A stretch of DNA of 64,000 bases from Anastatus disparis (Eukaryota; Arthropoda; Insecta; Hymenoptera; Eupelmidae). The translations under genes were made by a program, and so were the position numbers. How positions within the stretch are numbered: position 1 is the stretch's first letter; each line of letters starts with the position of its first letter. The notes below the pieces were generated by a model. The model saw nothing but the letters and a program-made list of their open reading frames with translations, did no database searches and had not been told where the DNA came from. Location: positions 2,772,001 to 2,836,000 of the forward strand of contig JAFFSR010000344.1 of assembly GCA_017163975.1 (NCBI GenBank). Direction: 5' to 3'. Shown piece by piece: positions 30,870-42,729 of the stretch.

Positions 30870-31560
30870 TTCTTGCTTGATAACTACTTGACTTCCTTCC
30901 TCTTCAGGAGCACTGTTTACTTTTGACTTCCCTTCAACATTCGATGCTATTGTTTTAAATAACTTTCGTATTGATTCTATTTCATCATTATAATTATTTT
31001 TAACATCATCATTATCTACTTTTTCAACTACGCATTCAGGCTCATTCTTAATTTCTTCTTTTTATTCATTTTTAATATTAGATTTAAAAATTTCATTTCA
31101 TTCTAATTTTACTGATTCTGTTTCTGTAGTTTCCTTAAGGGGATGTAAAACGGACACTACACCTGTACTCATGAATTTGGCCTATCTTTTCATTATATTG
31201 CAAAACTTGAGGAAAAGAAATGCTTTAGCTTGTAGTATTTACCATGAAGATTATTCAATTAAATTTTCAAATAAATTCATTTATTAGTTTTTCAGAATTT
31301 TGGGTTCCAATATTATATATTAAAATTTTTAGATTTTATACAAGAAATCCAAAATTCTGAGAAACTAATGAATGAATTTATTTCAAAATTTAACTGAATA
31401 ATCTTCATGGCACATACTACAAGCTATAGCATTTATTTTCTTAAAATTTTGCAATAAAATAAAAAGATAGTAAATATTTATGAGTACAGGTGTAGTATCC
31501 ATTTTACATCTCCTTAACAGAATCTAATTCTTCATTATGCATATTACTTCTGCTATTTGT
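30870..31560 (-). pseudogene. Degraded acidic/Lys-rich reading frame interrupted by a foldback element
   Basis: Excising the element at 31139-31513 gives a minus-strand frame starting at an ATG near 31545 with an ETTETESVKLE segment, then NEPECVVEKVDNDDVKNN and APEEEGSQVVIKQES. Two TGA/TAA stops interrupt it. Composition is coding-like and acidic, but I cannot name it. Its position inside repeat DNA suggests an element-encoded protein. Confidence 0.3.
31139..31513. mobile_element. TTAA-flanked foldback element 1
   Basis: Near-complete palindrome, GGGGATGTAAAA...TTTTACATCTCC, with TTAA on both sides (31135-31138 and 31514-31517). Its arms share ACACCTGTACTCAT. TTAA duplication is the hallmark of piggyBac-type mobilisation. 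Confidence 0.85.
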
Positions 31561-31597
31561 ACTAAAATGATATTTTCTTTAAAAAAGTTTTTTAAGT

Positions 31598-32805
31598 CAA
31601 AAAATGAGGGTCCATAAATAAGGGGCTTATTTCTGACGGCAACAGCGGCGATATCTGGAGAGATATAGTAGTAATAATATAAAGGGATAGAGAATTATTT
31701 AGCTGAAATGTAGATAAATTTAACTTAATAAATGCTGAAAGTTAACAAGATTCAACTCAATTTTAGCTCAAATTTAGCTAAAAGTTGACTAATTTTAACT
31801 AAAAGTTAGCAAAATTCAACTCAATTTTAGCTCAAATTTAGTTAAATTGACTAAATTTAAATTAATTTTAGCTGAAATTAAGTTTAATTTGGCTGAATTG
31901 ACTAAATTTGAATTAATTTTAGCTGAAATTAAGAAGGGGCCGAACTATCTGTCTCTGTCTAATAGCGTTTTTCATTATTTATATAAACACTATCCTTTAT
32001 AACAAGAAAAAAATAGCAGCTCCCGCTAGATATTAGTATAATAAGTAAATTTTGTAATAAGAAACAAATTTTTTTACTGCGTAGTTTTTGAATAATTAGA
32101 GACCTACCAAAAAAAGATAGGTTATATTCTAGATTGCTAGTAGGTCTCTAATTTGTCAAAAACTATGCGGTAAAAAATTTGATTTTTATTATAAAATTTA
32201 CTTATTATACTAATATCTAGCGGGGGCTGCTATTTTTTTCTTGTTATACCGGATAGTGTTTATATAAATGATGAAAAACGCTATTAGACAAAGACAGATA
32301 GTTCGGCCCCTTCTTAAGTTTAATTTATCTAAATCTTAGCTAAAGTCAATGTGAATTTAGCTAACTTTCAGCTAAAATTAAATTAAATTTAGCTAATTTT
32401 CAGCTAAAAAAGAGGGAGATTGAGGTGAAGTCAAAAAATGAGCGTCCAAAAATGAGGGTCCATAAATAAGGGGCCTATTTATGACGGTGACAGCGGCGAT
32501 ATATAGAGAGATATAGTAATAATAATATAGAGAGATAGAGATTAATTTAGCTGAAATTTAGTTAAATTTAAATTAATTTTAGCTGAAATTAAGTTTAATT
32601 TATCTAAATTTTAGCTAAAATCAATGTAAATTTAGCCAACTTTTAGCTAAAATTGAGTCAAATTTAGGTAGTTTTTAGTTAAAAAAAAGAGGGGAATTGA
32701 GGGGGAGTCAAAAAATAAGGTTCCAAAAATGAGGTTCCATGAATAAGCGGCTTATCTCTGACGGCGACAGCGGCGATATATTTTTAATAATATAGAGATA
32801 TTAAA
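31598..32805. repeat. Three-unit long tandem repeat with TTAGCTAAAATT-type filler
   Basis: Each unit opens with GTCAAAAAATGAGGGTCC or a variant (31598, 32431 and 32709). It then has ATAAGGGGCTTAT, GACGGCGACAGCGGCGATAT and a GAGATATAGTA tail. The rest is filled by short, shifting TTAGCTAAAATTAA-like steps. The first unit is enlarged by foldback element 2. The last unit runs straight into the right copy of the dispersed repeat. Confidence 0.75.
31933..32313. mobile_element. TTAA-flanked foldback element 2
   Basis: A palindrome with GAAGGGGCCGAACTATCTG at both ends and arms of about 190 bp. TTAA lies on each side (31929-31932 and 32314-32317). It is inserted in the tandem-repeat filler. The ends differ from elements 3 and 4, so it is a related but distinct family. 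Confidence 0.85.
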
Positions 32806-33085
32806 GATTTTAATATCACCTATAGATATGATATAAAAAAAGTTAAAAAGTTTTCAATTAAATGTGCTAAAACTTTGATTTTTTATTTGAAATTATTTAT
32901 CATTATACACATTGATATAGAAATATCCAATATATCAGCAATATCCAATATATTGCCAATATGTGGGAATAATGTGGGTTTTGGCCCTAGGGATTGTTAA
33001 ATAATAAATGTTGGCGAAATATTGGAAAAATTTTGCCAAGAGATTTTCAAATAAATGCAAAATATTGGATATTGCTTTACTAATA
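32805..33085 (-). repeat. Dispersed ~300 bp repeat, right copy (inverted)
   Basis: Reverse complement of 250-560. It ends near 33085 at a point matching the left copy's outer edge. Confidence 0.8.
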
Positions 33086-33489
33086 TTAAATCAAAAAGTC
33101 TATTCACTATTAATAATAAATTTACGCAACTTACTGTTTAAAAATAATTTAAAATTTTATTCTTACAAAATTTAAATAGACAAAGCGTCAACGAGATTTT
33201 CATTATAAGATAGCGCGACTAACTTTCTAATATTTTTATATATCAATTTTTAATAAATATTCATAAAAATCAACATAACATTTCTGAACGAAAGTGACAT
33301 TACGACCACCTTAATCCAATTAATAGCAGGCAACCAGAGGGGAGCACCTCCCCCTATTTCAACACTTCGACCAAAAATTTAAGTTTCCTACAACCACGCA
33401 GCCAACCCATAAAAAGGTAAGTGATTTGGCTCCTCTACCCTGCATACGAGACAAGAAATATCTCACGATTAAATATAATGTTTGAGTAC
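33086..33489. other. Spacer without recognised genes
   Basis: AT-rich DNA with a GC-richer stretch near 33330-33440. I see no coding or repeat signal that I can support. Confidence 0.4.
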
Positions 33490-33663
33490 ACCTATTTAAG
33501 GTGACCGGTCATAACAGTATGAATTGATAATATTATTCAATCGAAAAATTTCTCTATAATTTAAATGGTCTTCGAGTTGATTATTTCAATTTTCTATTAT
33601 TTGTTGATCAGTGGCATTATCTACTTCAACATGATTGCCCTCAATTAAGTTCCATTCCATCAT
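33490..33663 (-). pseudogene. Small MEWNxIEG protein, Helitron-associated, decayed copy
   Basis: From ATG 33663 the product begins MMEWNLIEG and meets one TGA. It continues with LEDHLNY and LNNIINSY, closely matching the better-preserved frame at 53067-53306. Both lie on the same strand downstream of a Pif1-type helicase fragment, so this is likely a second gene of one element family. Function unknown. Confidence 0.5.
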
Positions 33664-33841
33664 TTTTATTATTATTATGTATATTATTTATGTATATATT
33701 TGAATTTATATTATTAATTTTCATATTAATATTATGATAATTTTTATATTTTACAATTTTAGTATTAGTAAATAATTAATATAAATGTGACCTGTAAAAA
33801 ATAAAAATTAATTTATTATATAATTTGTTGAAGATGATTAA

Positions 33842-34222
33842 CGGTAGACCGGAGTAGAACCTGATACCGACCGAGTAACGATTGACTTGTTTGTTATTTA
33901 CTCAAGTTTTAATCGGTGTATCTTTAAATTAAAGGTCGAGCGCAATAGATATTATTATTATGAACATCTATGCACAAGAAAAAAAATATCTACCGGTTTG
34001 TTTTTGAGAAAAGTAAGTAACGCGAAAATATAAACATAAACTTTTACTTTGGCGTTACTTACATTTCTCAAAAACAAACCGGTAGATATTTTTTTTCTTG
34101 TGCATAGATGTTCATAATAATAATATCTATTGCGCTCGACCTTTAATTTGAAGATACAATGATTATACTTGAGTAAATTACAAAAATGCCAATTAGACAA
34201 GGACAGCGAATCTGGCCTGCTC
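33842..34222. mobile_element. TTAA-flanked foldback element 3
   Basis: A near-complete palindrome flanked by TTAA at 33838-33841 and 34223-34226. The arms carry AGCGCAATAGATATTATT, CACAAGAAAAAAAA and a TACTCAAGT step. It is the same family and orientation as element 4. Confidence 0.85.
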
Positions 34223-34269
34223 TTAATGTTGAAATATGAAATTAAGTATTGATAAATTTTCAAAATTTC

Positions 34270-35880
34270 ATGTTGAATTATAATAAATATATTTTTCTAA
34301 TATTCCTTTCCACACTATATTAGGTATAGTATCATTATTCTCTGATTTATTTTGAATAAATATTTTATTTGCATTTTTACACCGCGAAAGAGCAACGTAT
34401 AATTGACCGTGAGAAAATGAAGGTTTTTTAATATATGTACACAAATTTTCAAAACTTTGTCCTTGAGATTTATTTATAGTTATCGCAAACGCTAAAATAA
34501 AAAAAAATTGTTTTCTATATTAAATAAACGGTAATCACGATGATTCGTTAGTATTTAATGTTATTCTTGGTATAAAAACTTTATTTCCTTCATTTTCTCC
34601 TGTAATAATTTTAGCTTCTATATTATATTTAAATAATCTAGTTATTTTTAATCGTGTTCCATTACATAATCCATCTTTAATACTTAAATTTCGAATTAGC
34701 ATTATTATTGCATTTACTTTTGAATTTAGTTCATGTGGAGGTAATCCTTCTCTTTTATTATTCAACATTCCTATTGCATAATTTAAATGAATATTATCAT
34801 TTGTTTGATCTACACCTTTATACGTTGTATAATCCATATTATATTGTTTGATTGGTAATTAATTTTCATATTTTATTATTTCAAACGTTTACCTCTTCAT
34901 TAAGACCAGGCCGAAGTAGAATCTGATACCGACCGAGTAACAATTGAGGTTTTTGTTATTTACTCAAGTATTAATCGTTGTGTCTTCAAATTAAAGGTTA
35001 AGCGCAATAGATATTATTATTATTATGAACATCTATGCACAAGAAAAAAAATTCTATTGCTTTGTTTTTGAGAAAAGTAAGGAACGTCGAAGTAAATGTT
35101 TATGTTTATAATATTTTCGCGTTCCTTACTTTTCTTAAAAACAAAACGGTAGATTTTTTTTTCTTGTGCATATATATTTGTAATAATAATATCTATTGCG
35201 CTTAACCTTCAACTTGCAAATACACCGATTAATACTTGAGTAAATAACAAAAATCTCAATTAGACAAGGACAGCGAATCCGGCCTGCTCTTAAGTGTTCT
35301 AAAAATGACATTTTTAGAAAATTTTGCTAATGTTTTCATAAATTTTATAACAAACGTCATTAGTTTTCCATTCTTTTGGAATAACAAATGGATCAACTTT
35401 TCCTTTTCCGATATTTAATAGAAATTAAAAAATAATTGTCGTCATTGGATCTTATGTTTTTTTTTTAAATTTAAAAATATGACTTCATAGTCTCATTAAT
35501 AATAGTATTTCTTCTTCCACATTTAAATACTTGTAGAATTTATTGAAAATCTCTACGTAAAATAATTATTTTTCCACCAAAACTTTTATCATTACGACAA
35601 ACATCTTTCAACGTTTTGTCTACGATTTTTAAAGCTTTTTTTAGGAATCATTGATGCTTCGTCTCATTTAATTATATCCGTTTCTCTTAACTTTTTTTAT
35701 CTGAATCAAATTTTAAAAAAGGCACTTTCAATGTTACTTCAATCCAATGGTAACCTGGAAGTTCTATGACTCGTTAAACCTTTAGATGATAAAATTGAAG
35801 CTATACCTGTCCAGGCTATTGATACAATTTTTTTCAAACAATCTAACGCGCCGATAGCGGTATTGCTACATTGTACACCT
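34270..35880 (-). pseudogene. Helitron/Pif1-type helicase remnant, copy 1
   Basis: On the minus strand the remnant reads IASIL...LTSHR and LPLD near 35800, then DEASMIP (Walker B region) near 35650, and GGKIIIL. After foldback element 4 it continues at 34837 with TTYKGVDQTND, and ends with AFAITINKSQGQSFEN and FSHGQLYVALSRCKN near 34350-34490. These are C-terminal motifs of Pif1-family helicases carried by Helitrons. Walker A is missing and many stops and shifts are present. It parallels 53549-54411. Confidence 0.75.
34904..35289. mobile_element. TTAA-flanked foldback element 4, inside the helicase remnant
   Basis: A palindrome with GACCAGGCCG / CGGCCTGCTC ends and TTAA on both sides (34900-34903 and 35290-35293). 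The arms match element 3 closely. It splits the helicase between its Walker B half and its C-terminal half. Confidence 0.85.
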
Positions 35881-36205
35881 TTTTCTGTTATTTGATATAT
35901 ATATAAGCCTGAATTTAATTAATAAATATTAATAGTGATTAATTATAACAGTTATATAAACTTAAACTTAATAAATAAACATTAATATTGTTTATAAAGT
36001 TTTAAAATGTAAGGTGGTGTGGAATCCTGAAACCTCAACACTATATACCTATTCTTATTTTAATATAATACAATGTCTATAATATTAATAGAATCATTAA
36101 AAATTAAATTTTTATTTTTAAAAATGGCCTAATCATAGTGTTGAGCAATCCTTACGAAAGAAATTTCAATCCATATTTATTAACTTCAGTTAACATAAAC
36201 AATAT

Positions 36206-36280
36206 AAAAGATGGCGTTGATATAACGGACAAGGCTTTTGATTTCCATGCTGTAGGGTATGAATTCAAATCCAGCTAAAT
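36206..36280 (+). repeat. tRNA-like sequence (SINE head or tRNA relic)
   Basis: TGGCGTTGATATAACGGA resembles an A box, and GTATGAATTCAAATCC, about 45 bases further on, resembles a B box. Stem pairing is poor, so it is not a working tRNA. Confidence 0.3.
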
Positions 36281-36465
36281 ACTTCTGACTTTTTCCAATA
36301 TAACAAAATTCAAATATTTTTATTCATATACAGTACATAAAATAAAATATATTAAGAATAAATAACATGGAATGTCATTTGTACCAGAACTTTTAAAAAA
36401 TTTAACCTCATTCATTATCGGTTGATTGTTAGTACAGAAGTGATTGATCATCCATCGGTAGTCCC

Positions 36466-36525
36466 AATTTTCGGTATAGTTTGTCTAGCCTGTGATTATT
36501 AAACTAACACGGGTTCGGATTCCCT
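36466..36525 (+). repeat. Second tRNA-like sequence
   Basis: GGTATAGTTTGTCTAGCC resembles an A-box/D-arm, and CGGGTTCGGATTCCC fits a B box. It is truncated at the acceptor stem and probably a SINE head. Confidence 0.35.
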
Positions 36526-36639
36526 TTGATATTATCATATTAAAAAAGTCAACATATAGAAAACAATATCCTCATATATTAACTTATTCTTTTAAATTAT
36601 TCTTTTTTAAAAAAGAAATGTGAATAATAATGTATTTTA

Positions 36640-36890
36640 ATGGGGAGATATAGGAGAGATCGCGGGGGAGAATATGGGAAAGATGTAGGAGGGATTCTGG
36701 GGGAGATATGGAAGATATCATGGGAGAGATTATGGGGGGATTATAGGGGAGACATCGGGGAGATTATAGTGGTAACATCTTTTTATAAAATATATGCATA
36801 AAATAACCTAAATTTACGTTATCAAATAAATAAATAGAGGTAAATAAAGTATAAGGGAGACATGGGAGTGCTATAGGGGGCAGTGACTGA
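36640..36890 (+). repeat. G-rich degenerate minisatellite, block 1
   Basis: Repeated GGGGGAGATATGGGAGA-like steps with many runs of three to six G on the plus strand. Confidence 0.7.
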
Positions 36891-38027
36891 ATTATGATGT
36901 ATCTTGTGAAATACAAAAGTCAAAAGGTATTAACGGGATGTCGTAGTTGTTAGAATCAATTTTTACTTTTTTTATTTGATTAATATCTCTTTAAATTGAC
37001 TATTTAGACAAATATAATGACTTGTCCGCGCTAAAGCTACATTAATTTAATCATTTTTGTTAAAAAAAGTTACATCAAAAGTTTGTTCATAACTTTTTAT
37101 GTGTAATATTTTAATACATTTCTTGAGTTGTCCGCACTCAGGATTAATCTTATAGATTTTCTTTTTGTAGTGAAAGAATATGATTCGACGCACCGTTTAC
37201 TCATGAACTTTGAATAAAAATATTATTAGGAGATGATAACTACGATATCCTCTTAAATAAGATTCATAACAAAATATTTTTTGCAATTATAAAAGACGTA
37301 AATAAATATTATGATATATCATTTACTACATTCAAATTATACAAGTTTTTAAAAAGGTATTTATTTAAAACATTTTTGAATATTTTTAATTTATTATAAA
37401 ATATTATAAAACATACAAAAAGACTATAACATAAAATAATATATTGTATGAAAAGTGGTTTTTAAGGCTACTGGCGAATGTTTCCACTTAAAAAAAAACC
37501 TCGAAGCGCCGTCAGCGATACCATTACATTATAAACCTATTTCTTATATTTATTTAATATGTTTATAGATATATTATAAATTTGAATGTTTATTTTTAAA
37601 ATAATTTAAAAAGAATTTGTTATAATCAAACAACAAAGGTTTAAAGTGTATTATAAGATTTACTTTATAAATAATTTCTTAAGATATAATATTATGAGAT
37701 TTACTTAATAAATAATTTTTTGTTCTAGATATTCAATATAATTGATAAATATAATTAATTTTTCTTCATGTTTATGAATTAAGAATAAGTTTAGAATAGG
37801 TTTTAATTAATTGATTAGTAATATCATGATATAACAATTTTTTATTTAAATTTATTAATAATTGTATATATTATTGATGTATAAATAATAAAGAATTGTA
37901 TGATAAAACTCTAGTATTTTAAATGTAATTTTAAATTTAATTGCATATATTACACTGTATTAATTAACATATAATTTAATAATAATTTATAAAAATTGTA
38001 AACCGTTATATGTGTATTATACGAGGA
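36891..38027. other. AT-rich interval without genes
   Basis: I see no coding frame or clear element. There are many short poly-A/T and ATATTATA steps. Confidence 0.5.
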
Positions 38028-38320
38028 TTAAGTGGGGGAGCATGTGGAGGGTAGTGTGAGGGGGTATGTGTGGGGGAAGCATGTGGGAGGCTGTAGGGGA
38101 ACGTGGGGGAACATGGGAGGCGTGGAGGAATACGGAGGGCGTGGAGGTGCGCAGAGGGGCGTGAGAGTGCTTAGACCAAATAGATACGTAAAAAATATCA
38201 TAGAATTTTAAACATTTTTACGTTATTTTGTAGGAGAGCTTTACAAAAGACTGTGGGGGAGCAGTGAGGGACGCGGATGAATAAGAGGGGGCGCGGGGGA
38301 ACTCGGGGGTACGTGGGAGG
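38028..38320 (+). repeat. G-rich degenerate minisatellite, block 2
   Basis: GTGGGGGAGCATGTGGAGG-type steps, split by an AT segment containing TTTTACGTTATT (38216-38227). The same split design occurs at 54583-54790, near the other helicase copy. Confidence 0.7.
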
Positions 38321-38385
38321 TCTGAAGCTGCATTTTTCAATATACTTATATAATATATAAAGATATATGTATGTATATACACTGC

Positions 38386-38911
38386 CGCCGAGATACTTTT
38401 GCCTCCCTTCGTCTAAAATCGACTTATGCAAAAAGTGTTATAACTCTGGAAAAAATGGTCGTAGCCTAAAAATTCCAACGGGATTCGAAAGATTGTTGAA
38501 AATTCTTTCAAAAACTTTTAGCTTGATATAAAAAAAACATTTTTTTCGTATCTCTTATCCTTGTTTAAAAAGAAATTTTTTTAAAATTTATTTTGACATT
38601 GTAAAATAGTATTTAATTTTAGTAGAAATCGTTACATTAATACAGAACCAAATAGATTTTAAAGCCTATATTTCGACGATAAAAATGCAATGACGATCGT
38701 CTAGATTCGACCTTTTAAACCAGAGTTATAAGATTTTATATTTAAAAATAAGGTTTTTTTCGATGTATGAATATCTCTGAATTTGAGAGGAATAGAAAAA
38801 TTTGTCAGAGAGAAAAAGTGTTCCTTTTTGGTTAAATAATAATAATATATAATAAAAAATTAATTTCAAAAAAAAATTTTTTTCTTTGTTGGAATGTTAT
38901 GAAATTTTGAT
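38386..38911. mobile_element. Left arm of a long palindromic element split by the LTR retrotransposon
   Basis: About 520 bases are the reverse complement of 50927-51445, with modest divergence. The outer end reads CACTGCCGCCGAGATACTTT here and its complement at 51430. The LTR element and its ATCT duplication sit exactly between the two arms. Confidence 0.85.
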
Positions 38912-38915
38912 ATCT

Positions 38916-40676
38916 TGTAATGAACCGAGTTCATTACCAATAAATGTTAAAACAAAAATTTTATTTTAATTAAAATTAAAATGATTAAAATGATAATAGA
39001 AAAAAATAAGATTGATCAAGTACTAAATAAACGAACACAAGAAATAAATAGCACGACGTAAGAAATTGAGATCAAGCAGTGGCTGAAGGAAACCAAAAAG
39101 AAACATAAGCTGAAGTCACAGGGTTCATTATAATTTTTTTAAAACAAAATATAAATAAGAACAACAATATTAATAATAAATGAAAGCGAAAATAATTGCC
39201 ATAAAATAATAATAAATAAACAAATACGAGGGATAAATAGCAACAAATCCAGTTGACCTCAATGAAATCAAGGCTCGGCGGCCGCATGAAACAGCAAAGG
39301 AAGGAGAAGTATAAGCTGAATAGCATGCTAAAAAAAGATACGGGCAGGCGTCAAGCTTAAAAACAGCCATAAGCCTGACAACGATGAACGGCTTCGCAGA
39401 AAAACGAAGTTAACTTAGGAGAGTATGGAAAGATTTCAGCGAAGCGGTAAGGGAATAAAGCGCAGTATGAAAACAGATAAGGCCATCCCTGAAGAAAAAT
39501 ACATAGTGAAGGGACATTAAAATCAATTTATGGGTTTAATTATACAAGTACTGCAAAACTTAAAAGAAAAGCTTTGGCGGAATATCAAAGAAACAGAAAA
39601 CCGAAAAGATAACGGCAAAAAGTAATTGCCAATAAACTTCGAGTTGACCTCTTTCTAGTCAACTGAAATTATGGTTCCCAGAAAAAAACCATACAGGGAG
39701 GGCCGACTGGCAACCAATCAGAATATCTGAACATCGTACGAATGGGCAGAAACATATACTGCCGCTAGCAACAACGAAGCTTGTAGAAGCTTGACTTAGA
39801 GTATAAAAAGCTTGGAGTTTATAGGCGAAACTCTCTCTTCAGGTCGAACCACCAGCGGAGCAACGCCTCTCTTCGGATCGGAAGCCAGCAGAGCAACAGC
39901 TCTAGGCCAGATTGGAGGGCAATGGAGCCCCCTCTTTCTTCCAACCAACTTCTTGCTGACCACGTCAATTTCGCCCAGAAGCCGATACGTCATCAAGAGC
40001 CTGCAGCAGCCAGCCACTGCCCATCTCTGCGTCATCTCAACCAAGGAGAGCCAGTTGCATTTAAGGAAAGAAGAAGTTTATTCAAATTTCAAGTAACCAG
40101 GAACTATATCTATTGGAGAGCAGGGAGAACGCGGGAGGAAGCTGAGATTTACACCAGGAATGACAAAATTATACAAGGTAGAGAGTCTTTCGATATTGGT
40201 TAATTGTAAATTTCAAAAAAAAAGAGAGAGAGAAAAACATGTCTCGGGAACGCGTTGATTCTATTGCAAATTCGCTGAGTAACTGTTGAGCGTCACGAAT
40301 TATTGAAAATTTAAATTTAAATTAGAAAAAGAAAAGTTCAGAAAGGAAATGCAAAGAAAAGAAAAAGAAAATTTGGTATGGGGTAACACGGTTTGCCACG
40401 AAGTGAAACAAATATAATAAAAAAAGAAATTCAATTAACTATGTACGAAGCAAGGCTTCTTAGGTAAATTGAGGGGGAAAAAGAAATAAATGGATAAAAT
40501 TTTGGCAATGAAATGGGTTTTTTTTATTGTTCTACCTATCCTTGCTGCATCTTTTTTTTTTAGACTTCCAACCCCGGAGACGTAGCGCTCGCGCGTTAGT
40601 CAAACGGAAGTCGATGGATGGCTGAAATACAGTCATCCATTACAAAAATTGTTTGACTTATATGCTGAACGTAACA
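38916..40676 (+). repeat. 5' LTR
   Basis: 1761 bp, TGTAATGAACC...CGTAACA. A TATA box (TATAAAA, 39802-39808) marks U3, and several AATAAA-type signals lie near 40420-40490. The long reading frames in 39.8-40.2 kb are repeated in the 3' LTR, overlap on both strands, and are not genes. Confidence 0.9.
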
Positions 40677-40704
40677 TATGTTTAGTTTATAATAAGTTAA
40701 AAAC

Positions 40705-40719
40705 TGGTGCATCGGCCGG
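40705..40719 (+). other. Primer-binding site for tRNA-Gly
   Basis: TGGTGCATCGGCCGG is complementary to the 3' end, including CCA, of the common animal tRNA-Gly(GCC). It lies 29 bases after the LTR end, further than usual. A degenerate echo (CTGATGTATCAGTCC) occurs at about 40767. Confidence 0.75.
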
Positions 40720-42729
40720 AAAAACAAAAGAAAAGAGAATGCAAGGATGAACAATGAAGTAAAAACTGATGTATCAGTCCATGAAACAAAAAAAGAGAGA
40801 GAAGAGATGAAAAATAAAGTAAGAATTTCTTTGCCTTTCCTTTTGTGTGAATAAAAATGAAATGTATTTAAATATGTATAAAAAAAAAAAAAATTTTTTA
40901 AAGAAAAAGAAAATTGTAAAAATGAATATATGGGCATAAGTTGAATAAACTTTTGGGTTAATAAAAACAATTTTTGTAATAATGCTAAAGATGAAGATTT
41001 CATTTTTGAGAAATACGTTAGATAAATTCTAGTGTAATATTCAAATACTGGTGACTCGGCACTTGGTAAAGAAAGAAAAGAGAGAGATAAAGTAAAAATT
41101 CAATTAAAAATGTTATAAAAAATTTTTTTTGCGTGTGAAGTACAATTTTTGTTGAATAAATAAATTAAATCAATTTTAATGTTCTATCAAGATGGTTCTG
41201 CAGTAATTTAAATAATAAACTATAACTTGGTAAAATTATGACATTGTGGGATTAAAATATTTACAGAGTTTTACAGCGGTTTATTGTGTGAATTATATAG
41301 AAATAACCATGGAAACATTATATTGTAACAGAAAATTTGTATGAAAAATTTATGCTGGAAATTAATAAAGGGAACTGTGGTGATTTGACGGACATTTAAA
41401 AGTTAATGGATTCATAATTTTAATAATTAAGAAAAAAATTTTTTTTTAACATATATCATTGGGCGAAATATTAAAAGAACAATCTTAAACTATAAAAAGA
41501 AGATGAGTGAAATTCTTATTGCAAAAACACCGTATGATTAGATCGTACACTGCAAATTTTCAAAAACATCTTTAGTGAAACAAAAAAAAAGAGAAAAAGA
41601 ATTTTTATTAAATATAAAAGGATAAGACAAAAAGAAAATTTTGCAAATTTAAAAAAAAAAAAAAATTTTTTCTATCATTTTTTTTATGTTTGAGGTGTTG
41701 TAAACAAGAAGAATAATATTTTCTTTTACTGATTTTTTATCAAAGACAAATTTTAAAGCATTGAATATGGCAATTTTTATTGGAAATGAATTTGCTTCTT
41801 TTTATTTATGAAAACTGCGCTATAGAAAATATAAAAACATACGCATATAACTAACTAGTTACTGCATTATTTAAAGAAAATAAAAGAAAAACATATTTAG
41901 AAACCTTTTCAAAGTTTAGAATGGCCCTTTGTCGTAATTGATAATTTTTATTATAAAATACATAACAAATAAATTAATGAAAGATATTCTTTTTCTTTGT
42001 CTTACAAGCATCAAGACGACAAAATAATAAATCATCAAAAATTTGCAGGAGTAGAAGGTTTAAAGATCAAAAGAAAGATATTAAAATGAAATTATATTTC
42101 TTTTGCAATATAGTTTCTTTTCATTAATATGAAATAAATAAATCACTAGTGAATTATTTTTCCGAAAGAAAAAAAAAGGGAAGAAAATATTAAAAAGAAA
42201 ATGTTTAATGAAATTGACATGAGTTGGGTAGCAATGGCGATGCTCGCATTTGCCCTTGGAATATGAAAATTAAGTTAAAATTTTATTTTTGCAATTGTCT
42301 GAACTTTTAAATTAATTGTAATCAATTAGTGTGTTACAAAACTTCTATCTTTAATTATAACTTAAATTTCGGTAGCATGAAATAAATTCCGTCAAATCTC
42401 TATCAATAGAGTCTTTAATAAGCTTCAGCATTACGAATCTTGGTTGAATATAAAATAGATAAGAGAACTCTTTTTAAATATTTTAAGTGCCCAAAAAAGT
42501 TTTTTGTTATTAAATACATCGTTCCTATGAGATTGCCCTAAGAATGAATCGTCGTTTTGAAATCTCAAAAAAAATTAGTTATGTAAAACATTTAAGGTTG
42601 GAAGGAGGTAAATTTGTAAATGGTGAAACAATAGTAGAATTATTCGCGTGGTACCTCTATATATGCCTGCATGACAATCTTATATTGATAACAGAAATAG
42701 TTTTAAGAATTTTCATTAAATATCAACTA
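40720..42729 (+). other. Long untranslated leader of the LTR element
   Basis: Two kilobases with no convincing coding frame, rich in A and in AAAGAAAA steps. It may hold packaging signals. None is identifiable by eye. Confidence 0.5.

Noticed and set aside
36206..36525. Functional tRNA genes
   Set aside because: A- and B-box-like words are present, but the arms do not pair into a full cloverleaf.
39796..40203. Overlapping frames of 82-94 codons in the 5' LTR, repeated in the 3' LTR at 50040-50360
   Set aside because: They overlap on both strands, lie in the transcribed LTR, and have no recognisable domain. They are better explained by the GC-richer R region.
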